Assembly: GCA_934675205.1 (NCBI GenBank)
Contig: CAKUPQ010000004.1
Location: 186,001 to 250,000 of the forward strand
DNA: 64,000 bases
Direction: 5' to 3'
Source: an uncultured Flavobacteriaceae bacterium
Lineage (GTDB): Bacteria > Bacteroidota > Bacteroidia > Flavobacteriales > Flavobacteriaceae
Shown: in pieces, positions 57,977-64,000 of the stretch
Layout of the letters: every line of letters begins with the position of its first letter
Position numbering within the stretch: position 1 is the first letter of the stretch
Notes under the pieces: generated by a model
What the model was told of the DNA's origin: nothing
What the model saw: the letters and a program-made list of their open reading frames with translations, nothing else
The model's database searches: none
Position numbers and translations under genes: made by a program

Positions 57977-58672
57977 TTACTCTATCTCAAAAAGTTCTCT
58001 GAAATGTTTTAGGATTTTTTGTTTTACTTCGGTTTCGTCAACTTTTTCGACTCCAAGTTCTACATTTAGAGAAGTAACGGCTTTTCCTCGTATTCCACAA
58101 GGAATAATATTATCGAAATAGCCTAAATCTGCATTTACATTCAATGCAAATCCGTGCATTGTAACCCAACGGGAAGCACGAACTCCCATAGCACAAATTT
58201 TTCGTGCAAACGGAGTTCCTACATCGAGCCAAACTCCTGTTTCTCCTTGACTTCTCTCGGTTTTGAGTCCGTATTCGGCTAAGGTCAGAATGATAGATTC
58301 TTCGAGTAGTCTCAAGTATTTGTGAATATCCGTAAAAAAATTATCCAAATCCAAAATAGGATAACCTACGACTTGACCCGGACCGTGATACGTAATATCT
58401 CCTCCCCTATTGATTTTATAAAAAGTAGCTCCTTTGGCTTTGAGTTGTTCTTCGCTTAATAAAAGATTGCTCATATCTCCGCTTTTTCCCAACGTATAAA
58501 CATGAGGGTGCTCCACAAACAAAAAGTAATTCGGAGTTGGTTTTGGGGTTTCGAGATTTCGGTTTTCGGTTTTGATATCAACGATTCCCTTAAAAAGTTC
58601 CTCCTGATAATCCCAAACCTGTTTGTAATCTTTATAGCCTAAATCCTGTATTTTGAGGGTTTTGTTTTTCAT
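57977..58672 (-). CDS. lipB: Octanoyl-[ACP]:protein octanoyltransferase
   Basis: A 231-residue enzyme that moves octanoyl groups from ACP to lipoyl domains, the first step of lipoate synthesis. It shows FVEHPHVYTLGKSGD, NRGGDITYHGPGQVVGYPI, GVWLDVGTPFARKICAMGVRA (Lys of the active site) and IIPCGIRGKAVTSLN with the catalytic Cys. The length matches the family. The downstream end lies close to a 130-base spacer without features. The rhodanese gene precedes it by 15 bases and could be co-transcribed. Confidence 0.94.
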   Translation of the reverse strand: MKNKTLKIQDLGYKDYKQVWDYQEELFKGIVDIKTENRNLETPKPTPNYFLFVEHPHVYTLGKSGDMSNLLLSEEQLKAKGATFYKINRGGDITYHGPGQVVGYPILDLDNFFTDIHKYLRLLEESIILTLAEYGLKTERSQGETGVWLDVGTPFARKICAMGVRASRWVTMHGFALNVNADLGYFDNIIPCGIRGKAVTSLNVELGVEKVDETEVKQKILKHFRELFEIE

Positions 58673-58687
58673 TTTGTGTGCTTTTCT

Positions 58688-58996
58688 TTAAACCAATTCT
58701 CCTGTCCAAAGGGAAGTTCCTCCCAAGAGGTTGTAAGTTTGTGCAAATCCCATTTCGTCCATAACCTGACAGGCATTGGCACTTCGTCCTCCTGCTTTGC
58801 AATAGACGTAATAATTTTTGGATTTGTCTAATTTTTCGAGTTCCGAGATAAATTCTTCCGGCTCATAAATATCAATGCAAATCGCATTTTCGATGATTCC
58901 CATAGCTTGTTCTTCGGGAGTTCTGACATCTAAAATCACTGCATTTTTATCTTCCGAAACGAGCTGTTTCCATTCCTGTTGGTTGATATGTTTCAT
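58688..58996 (-). CDS. Rhodanese-like sulfurtransferase
   Basis: A 102-residue single-domain rhodanese without signal peptide. It shows AVILDVRTPEEQAMGIIENA, the catalytic loop YVYCKAGGRSANACQVM with the active Cys, and ending segments NLLGGTSLWTGE. It transfers sulfane sulfur in the cytoplasm. It lies 15 bases before lipB on the same strand. Lipoate synthesis uses sulfur at a later step (LipA), so a link is conceivable but not shown. A second rhodanese, with a lipid anchor, is at 50831. Confidence 0.9.
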   Translation of the reverse strand: MKHINQQEWKQLVSEDKNAVILDVRTPEEQAMGIIENAICIDIYEPEEFISELEKLDKSKNYYVYCKAGGRSANACQVMDEMGFAQTYNLLGGTSLWTGELV

Positions 58997-59038
58997 TTTT
59001 GTTTGGTGTTTGATGCTGGGTGTTGAGTGTCTTAATAA

Positions 59039-59983
59039 TTAATACTTTAGTCTTGATACTAAATCTCTTTCCTGATTGAATTCCGTTATAATTTCGTCAA
59101 TGATTTCCTGTACAGGCTTTACGGAATGGATAAGTCCTGCAACCTGTCCGATTTCGAGTTCTCCCTCATCCAAATCTCCTTCAAACATTCCTCTTTTGGC
59201 TCTTGCTCTGCCTAATAATTCTTTCAGATCATCGGTTGTCGGACATTTGGAATACAATTCCATTACATCATTAAAAAACTTATTTTTTATAAGGCGAACG
59301 GGAGCTAATTCCTTCAAAGTTACATAAGTATCCCCGTCTTTTACCTTTACGATAGTATCCTTAAAATTCTGATGTGCTGATGATTCGGTTGAGGCAGCAA
59401 AACGACTTCCCATCTGAACTCCGTCTGCTCCAAGAATCATAGCAGCCAACATTCCTTTTCCAGTTGCGATTCCTCCTGCTGCAATAAGCGGAATCTTTAA
59501 TTCTTGCTTAACCATAGGAATCAAAGTAAAGGTTGTGGATTCTTCCCGTCCGTTGTGTCCTCCTGCCTCGAAACCCTCTGCAACAACTGCATCAACTCCA
59601 GCTTCTTGTGCTTTAAGAGCAAATTTTACACTACTCACTACGTGAACAACCGTAATTCCTTTTTCTTTTAAAAATGAAGTCCACGTTTTCGGGTTTCCTG
59701 CAGAAGTAAAGACGATTTTCACCTCTTCTTCTACAATGATATTCATTATTTCTTCGATATTCGGATATAACATCGGAACATTTACCCCAAAAGGTTTATC
59801 GGTTGCTTTTTTGCATTTTTGGATATGCTCTCTGAAAACATTGGGATACATCGAACCTGCTCCGATAAGCCCTAATCCTCCCGAATTGCTGACTGCACCT
59901 GCTAATTTATATCCCGAATTCCAAATCATTCCTCCTTGAATAATCGGGTATTTTATATTGAAAAGTTGTGTGATTTTGTTCAT
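59039..59983 (-). CDS. Nitronate monooxygenase-family flavoprotein
   Basis: A 314-residue TIM-barrel enzyme of the nitronate monooxygenase/2-nitropropane dioxygenase family, which also includes FabK. Visible elements are YPIIQGGMIWNSGYKLAGAV, LGLIGAGSMYPNVF, VVAEGFEAGGHNGREES with the catalytic-type His, PLIAAGGIATGKGMLAAMIL and GADGVQMGSRFAAS, the FMN phosphate loop. It oxidises nitronates or reduces enoyl-ACP; FabK has the same fold, so the reaction is uncertain. The gene starts 13 bases before the next lipoprotein gene upstream. Confidence 0.87.
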   Translation of the reverse strand: MNKITQLFNIKYPIIQGGMIWNSGYKLAGAVSNSGGLGLIGAGSMYPNVFREHIQKCKKATDKPFGVNVPMLYPNIEEIMNIIVEEEVKIVFTSAGNPKTWTSFLKEKGITVVHVVSSVKFALKAQEAGVDAVVAEGFEAGGHNGREESTTFTLIPMVKQELKIPLIAAGGIATGKGMLAAMILGADGVQMGSRFAASTESSAHQNFKDTIVKVKDGDTYVTLKELAPVRLIKNKFFNDVMELYSKCPTTDDLKELLGRARAKRGMFEGDLDEGELEIGQVAGLIHSVKPVQEIIDEIITEFNQERDLVSRLKY

Positions 59984-59995
59984 TTGTTTTTTTAA

Positions 59996-60493
59996 TTATT
60001 CTACATATTTAGGAAATTTCCCATTAGAAATAAATTTTGACCTATCTGCATATTCAAAAGCATAAGCCATTGCTATTACAAGATTGTTCTTTATGATATT
60101 TAACCAAACTTCGGTTAAATCAGTTTTATTGTCTATTGGGTTAAATTCAGTCAATAAATGGTCTATGTTATTTACTGTTTTTGGAATCTCATTAAGAATA
60201 TAATTGTATTCTGTACATATCTTTTCAAAGTCATTTTCTTTATTTACTATTGCTTTATCTAAATCTGAAATTAACAACTCATATTTTAAATACAATTCAT
60301 CTAATTTTTCTATTTTCTTATCCGGTTGTTCCTGAATCATTACATAATAATCTTCTTTGTGTTGATTAAGAATTCGATTATTGAACTCATAGTTTACTTT
60401 TAAAAATGAATTCATTTCATTTATTTCTTCCTGTTTTTTTTCACAAGAAATAAAAATTAAAAGTATAAAAAAGAAAGGTATTAGTTTTTTCAT
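59996..60493 (-). CDS. Hypothetical lipoprotein, helical
   Basis: A 165-residue lipoprotein (signal KKLIPFFFILLIFISCEKKQ; lipid site at Cys17) followed by a soluble, strongly helical domain with heptad-like spacing (EKIEKLDELYLKYELLISDL and ENDFEKICTEYNYILNEIPK in approximate form). There is no catalytic motif. It is placed two bases from the protease gene and 13 bases from the flavoprotein gene on the same strand, so these three may share a transcript. I do not recognise a family. Confidence 0.65.
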   Translation of the reverse strand: MKKLIPFFFILLIFISCEKKQEEINEMNSFLKVNYEFNNRILNQHKEDYYVMIQEQPDKKIEKLDELYLKYELLISDLDKAIVNKENDFEKICTEYNYILNEIPKTVNNIDHLLTEFNPIDNKTDLTEVWLNIIKNNLVIAMAYAFEYADRSKFISNGKFPKYVE

Positions 60494-60494
60494 A

Positions 60495-62102
60495 TTACCT
60501 CTTAATTATTTTTCCTGTTTTGGTTTGATTATCTAACAAAATCTGATAAAAATAAATTCCGTTTTGCAAATGCTGAACATTTATATTTGAATTGTTTTCA
60601 ATAGATTTTTCCAAAATAATTTTCCCCGAAATATCGAATAGTCGGATTGTTCCGTTAAGGGTATCATTCGTATAGAAATACAAAAAATCCGAAGTCGGAT
60701 TCGGATATAACGAAAACTCTTTTTCCAAAATATTTTGTATTTTCAACGTTTGATAAGCCTGATACAAATCGGGAATTCCGTAACCCATTTGAGCTGTTGG
60801 GTTATCGTACAGATTTGCTGATTCTCTGATGTATTGCATTAGTTCTTCATTGGTCAAATCGGGAAAAGCCTCCCACAAACAGGCAACCAATCCTGCCATA
60901 ACAGGAGCGGAAAATGAAGTTCCGTTTGCCACATTTAGAGTTCCCGACTGATTCGCATTGACCGTGGCTACTCCTTGTGCCATTACATCGGGTTTTATGC
61001 GGTTGTCCGAAGTAGGACCAACAGAGCTGAACGAGGCATAATTTCCCTCAAAATTGATAGCTCCAACCGCAAAAGAACCTTGTGCATCAGCAGGAGCTGT
61101 GATGTATTGCCAACTTCCATTTCCTGCATTTCCTGCAGAAGTAACACAAATTATTCCTTTGGAATATGCCATATTTACTCCTCTCGATATAAACGTAGTT
61201 GTTCCGTTCATATCGTTATAGGTATAATCGTAATTCGGATTGTCAAACGTGTTGTATCCTAAAGAAGTGTTGATTATATCTACTCCCAAACTGTCTGCCA
61301 TTTCGGCTCCCTCAACCCAATGTGATTCTTCAAGCGGAGTTTCGCTTGTATTGTCTTCGGTTATAAAAAGATAGAATTGAGCATTCGGAGCTGTTCCGAC
61401 AAGCCCGTCTTCCTGATAGGCTCCGATTGTCGAGAGAACTCTTGTTCCGTGATTTCCTCCTGTGTAAAAATTCGTGCTTTGGTTTACGAAATCATAACCT
61501 CCCAAAATCAGATTTTCGTTGTGCAGTCTCTCGAACGGAAGTGCTGTATCTACTCCGATAAATCCGTTGTCTAACACTGCTATTATTTTTCCGTTTCCCG
61601 TAAAGCCCTCCTGATGCAACAGATGTCCGTTGTGAATTTCTATCTGATTGGCAGAACTTCCATAAGCGAAATCTTCGGTTATATTAAGGTTTTTCTGATT
61701 GGTTAAAGGAGCTTGAATTTTTTGTGGTTTTGACTCGGAATTAAGCAATTTATCCGCAAAATCAATACTTTCGACAAAAGACAAATCCGTAAGTTCCGAA
61801 ATATCATCAAAAGTGCCTCTTACGTGAATGGCATTCAGCCATTTGGACTTTGCCATTACCTGAATCGTTCCTACATCGAGAATATCATCAATATAAGGTT
61901 GATGAATCGGAGCGTCTGTAAAATCTAAAGCGATGTTTTGGTTGGTTCGTCTGTCCAAAGCCCTTTGAGAAAGCATTTCCAACGGATTATCCAAATAGTA
62001 TTGAGCTTGTGGTTTGTCGTTAAAATATACCCAAGCATCTTCGGTTTGCCCGAAAACAAATACATTCCAAAAAACAAAAAACAGAAGTAAACGATTTTTC
62101 AT
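60495..62102 (-). CDS. Subtilisin-like (S8) protease with T9SS domain
   Basis: A 535-residue secreted serine protease. The signal peptide (RLLLFFVFWNVFVFGQ) precedes a propeptide of about 120 residues. The triad is visible: Asp in IIAVLDNGFIGVD, His in YTGGNHGTRVLSTIG, and Ser in NGTSFSAPVMAGLVACLWE, with the Asn of TSAGNAGNGSW. The T9SS type A sorting domain starts at FSLYPNPTSDFLYFYT and ends in TGKIIKR. It acts outside the cell, in protein turnover or surface maturation. Confidence 0.92.
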   Translation of the reverse strand: MKNRLLLFFVFWNVFVFGQTEDAWVYFNDKPQAQYYLDNPLEMLSQRALDRRTNQNIALDFTDAPIHQPYIDDILDVGTIQVMAKSKWLNAIHVRGTFDDISELTDLSFVESIDFADKLLNSESKPQKIQAPLTNQKNLNITEDFAYGSSANQIEIHNGHLLHQEGFTGNGKIIAVLDNGFIGVDTALPFERLHNENLILGGYDFVNQSTNFYTGGNHGTRVLSTIGAYQEDGLVGTAPNAQFYLFITEDNTSETPLEESHWVEGAEMADSLGVDIINTSLGYNTFDNPNYDYTYNDMNGTTTFISRGVNMAYSKGIICVTSAGNAGNGSWQYITAPADAQGSFAVGAINFEGNYASFSSVGPTSDNRIKPDVMAQGVATVNANQSGTLNVANGTSFSAPVMAGLVACLWEAFPDLTNEELMQYIRESANLYDNPTAQMGYGIPDLYQAYQTLKIQNILEKEFSLYPNPTSDFLYFYTNDTLNGTIRLFDISGKIILEKSIENNSNINVQHLQNGIYFYQILLDNQTKTGKIIKR

Positions 62103-62127
62103 AAAAAACTATTTAGGACAAATGTAG

Positions 62128-62973
62128 TCAAAAATACGCTAAAATCATTCTGTCGTTTCCGTAAATATCTTTTTTCAGAATGGTAGTTGCAAAGCCTTTT
62201 TGTTGTGGAATTGCAGCTGTTTCCTGTCCTAAATATTGATTGATTTCAAAAAAAAGCTGTCCGTTTTCTGATAGATGCTCTTTAGCAAAATCCGTTATTT
62301 TTTCGTAAAAAATAAGAGAGTTTTTGTCTGAAACAAACAAAGCCAAATGAGGTTCATTCTCTAAAACATTCGGATTTATTTCGTCTTTTTCGAGTTCCCT
62401 CACATAAGGCGGATTGGAAACAATAATATCAAATTTTTCTCCCTCCCAAACATCATTCAGAATATCAAATTCTATAAAATGAACGAAAGTCTGATTTTTA
62501 TCCGAATTGATTTGGGCTGTTTGCAAAGCATCTCCCGAAATATCAAAAGCAAAAACTTCCGCTTTCAGATTTTTGGCCAAACTTATAGCAATACAACCAC
62601 TTCCGGTTCCGATGTCTAAAATTTTTAAATCGGTTTTGGCTTTGTTTTCCCGAATTATCCAATCGACTAATTCTTCGGTTTCAGATCTTGGAATAAGCAC
62701 ATTCGGGTTTACCTGAAATTCCAAACCGTAAAATCCCGTTACTCCCAACAAATACTGAATCGGTTTTTGGTTTTTCAGTTCGGTAAGATACAACTCCATT
62801 TTTTGAATTTCTTCTTGCGAAAATTCCAAATCAGGATTCAGAGCTAAATTAACCCTCGAAATTCCTTTGAGATGTTCCAAAATCAGAAAGAAAAAATTTT
62901 CGGTTTCGTCTTTGTCGTAAATAGGAGAGAGACTCTCTGTAAAATGAATTTTGTATGGCTTTATTTTAAACAC
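62128..62973 (-). CDS. prmC: Release factor glutamine methyltransferase
   Basis: A 281-residue SAM-dependent methyltransferase that modifies the GGQ glutamine of release factors RF1 and RF2. The N-terminal helical domain recognises the factor. The catalytic domain shows IPRSETEELVDWII, ILDIGTGSGCIAISLAKNL (SAM loop), and the diagnostic VSNPPYVRELEKDE with NPPY. The length matches PrmC/HemK. It starts at the ATG at 62973 and stands alone, 155 bases from the protease gene's start being the nearest spacing on its other side. Confidence 0.95.
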   Translation of the reverse strand: MFKIKPYKIHFTESLSPIYDKDETENFFFLILEHLKGISRVNLALNPDLEFSQEEIQKMELYLTELKNQKPIQYLLGVTGFYGLEFQVNPNVLIPRSETEELVDWIIRENKAKTDLKILDIGTGSGCIAISLAKNLKAEVFAFDISGDALQTAQINSDKNQTFVHFIEFDILNDVWEGEKFDIIVSNPPYVRELEKDEINPNVLENEPHLALFVSDKNSLIFYEKITDFAKEHLSENGQLFFEINQYLGQETAAIPQQKGFATTILKKDIYGNDRMILAYF

Positions 62974-63051
62974 AGATTTTCATAAATTAACAGATACAAA
63001 GTTAATAAAAAAACGTGTCAGGTTTTAAAAACCTGACACGTTTGAAAATCT

Positions 63052-64000
63052 TTATTTCACACCTTTTATAAGCCTTATAAATTCGGCTTTGTAACCATCG
63101 GTATCGTTTTGAATTCCCTCTTCTGCCAATCTTATGATTTCTTTACTTTCCTTATTCGGAATGAGTTTTGAATCTCGAAGTTTCAGTCCAAACCAAGCTA
63201 CAGCACTCGCAAATTTAAAATCTTTGGAAGCATTTTTTAACTCCTTTTTCTGATTCGGAATCGTATGAATCATCTCGACACTCTTATCTCCGTCAGGTTT
63301 TTTGTAACGGAACTTGACCGTAGCCAGTTCGTTTTGAAAACTTCCCGAAACCGTATTTTGAGTGTATTTCAAATCGTTTTCATACGAAAAAAAATCGCTT
63401 TTCATTCCGTTTGGAATCACTTCATAAAGTGCCGTAACCGTATGTCCGCTTCCTAATTCTCCTGCATCTATAGCATCGTTTGTGAAATCTTCGTTACGGA
63501 GTTTTCGCATTTCGTAACCAATCAATCGGTAAGCCTGAACGTGAGCAGGGTTGAACTCAATCTGAATTTTCACATCTTTGGCAATGGCAAACATACTTCC
63601 TTTAAATTCCTTTCCGAGAAAGCGATTTGCCTCCTGAATGTTGTCAATATAAGCATAATTTCCGTTTCCTTTTTTGGATAAAGTTACCATTTTGCTGTCT
63701 TTGTAATTCCCCATTCCGAAGCCAAGACAAGTCAAGAAAACTCCACTTTTGCGTTTTTCTTCAATCAATTCCTGCATATCCTTGTCAGAAGATTTTCCGA
63801 TGTTGAAATCCCCGTCTGTTGCCAGAATAATTCGGTTATTTCCTCCTTTTACGAAATGTTTTTCAGCCATTTCGTAAGCCAATTCCAAACCTGCACCTCC
63901 CGAAGTTCCTCCACTTGCATACATATTATCAATCACTTCGATAATTTTTTGCTTTTCAGAGGCTTTTGTAGGCTCTAACAAAACTCCCACACTATTGGCA
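63052..64000 (-). CDS. von Willebrand A domain protein (YfbK-like), partial
   Basis: The frame is open to the right edge, so the N-terminus lies outside the window. The visible 315 residues start within a VWA domain: SVGVLLEPTKASEKQKI, MYASGGTSGGAGLELAYEM with the second MIDAS segment (Thr), and RIILATDGDFNIGKSSDKD with the third (Asp). The C-terminal half, including FNPAHVQAYRLIGYEMRKLR, matches the YfbK/DUF3520 domain. The start of the protein probably carries a signal peptide or carboxypeptidase-like repeat, as is common. The function of this family is unknown; an adhesion or protein-binding role is likely. Confidence 0.85.
   Translation of the reverse strand, partial: ANSVGVLLEPTKASEKQKIIEVIDNMYASGGTSGGAGLELAYEMAEKHFVKGGNNRIILATDGDFNIGKSSDKDMQELIEEKRKSGVFLTCLGFGMGNYKDSKMVTLSKKGNGNYAYIDNIQEANRFLGKEFKGSMFAIAKDVKIQIEFNPAHVQAYRLIGYEMRKLRNEDFTNDAIDAGELGSGHTVTALYEVIPNGMKSDFFSYENDLKYTQNTVSGSFQNELATVKFRYKKPDGDKSVEMIHTIPNQKKELKNASKDFKFASAVAWFGLKLRDSKLIPNKESKEIIRLAEEGIQNDTDGYKAEFIRLIKGVK

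Noticed and set aside
1..64000. CRISPR arrays, rRNA operons and complete tRNA genes
   Set aside because: I found no regularly spaced repeats with unique spacers, no rRNA-like sequence and no complete tRNA cloverleaf. Only the tRNA-Ser-like 3' fragment near 26.18 kb was seen.

Overview
The window looks like a chromosome segment of a low-GC member of the Bacteroidota, most likely class Flavobacteriia. The evidence is four proteins with C-terminal type IX secretion (T9SS) sorting domains, promoters of the Bacteroidota form TTTG-N19-TAnnTTTG, weak ribosome binding sites, a flavobacterial-style DnaG without zinc ligands, and characteristic intergenic repeats. I do not assign a genus.

The left part (1 to about 26.2 kb) reads as an accessory region, probably one end of an integrated element. 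It starts with the tail of a UvrD-type helicase operon that also carries a PD-(D/E)XK-like protein and an HNH-like zinc protein. Next come two gene clusters built from nearly the same parts: NAD-cleaving-type TIR domains, TIR-like DUF1863 domains, one 387-residue double-TIR protein, and one stand-alone SLOG nucleotide-sensor protein. Cluster 1 is on the minus strand (2609-6634) and cluster 2 on the plus strand (14626-18903). Between them lie two large T9SS-exported surface proteins and a four-gene sensor operon ending in a histidine kinase and a LuxR-type response regulator. A near-identical palindromic promoter element occurs three times in this stretch: before one surface protein, before the sensor operon, and before cluster 2. 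In all three copies the distance to a TTTG box is identical. This suggests that the sensor system controls surface protein, sensor and TIR/SLOG genes together.

The region from 20.3 to 26.2 kb holds a gene-poor kilobase with a long palindrome, small genes typical of mobile elements, a compact minus-strand cassette with a DUF5675 protein and two tiny membrane proteins, and a three-gene HipBST-like toxin-antitoxin operon with twin operators. A sequence resembling the 3' end of a tRNA-Ser gene near 26.18 kb may be the attachment site that closes the element.

From 26.3 kb to the right edge the content is ordinary chromosome. It includes fabG, trxA, dnaG, lepA, gltX, recG, ribD, lipB, prmC, a 3-hydroxyanthranilate dioxygenase, rhodaneses, a subtilisin-like T9SS protease, and a surface-polysaccharide locus of nine genes (37.0-47.2 kb). 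That locus has Wzz, Wzx, two Wzy/WaaL-type proteins, three glycosyltransferases, an acetyltransferase and a Gtr-like side-chain glucosylating membrane protein. The window ends inside a von Willebrand A domain gene.

The most interesting item is the pair of multi-TIR/SLOG clusters. They resemble Thoeris-type NAD-derived signalling but have no ThsA-type effector. In cluster 2 the last TIR gene has an 11-A tract that puts its conserved N-terminus out of frame, so it may be switched on and off.
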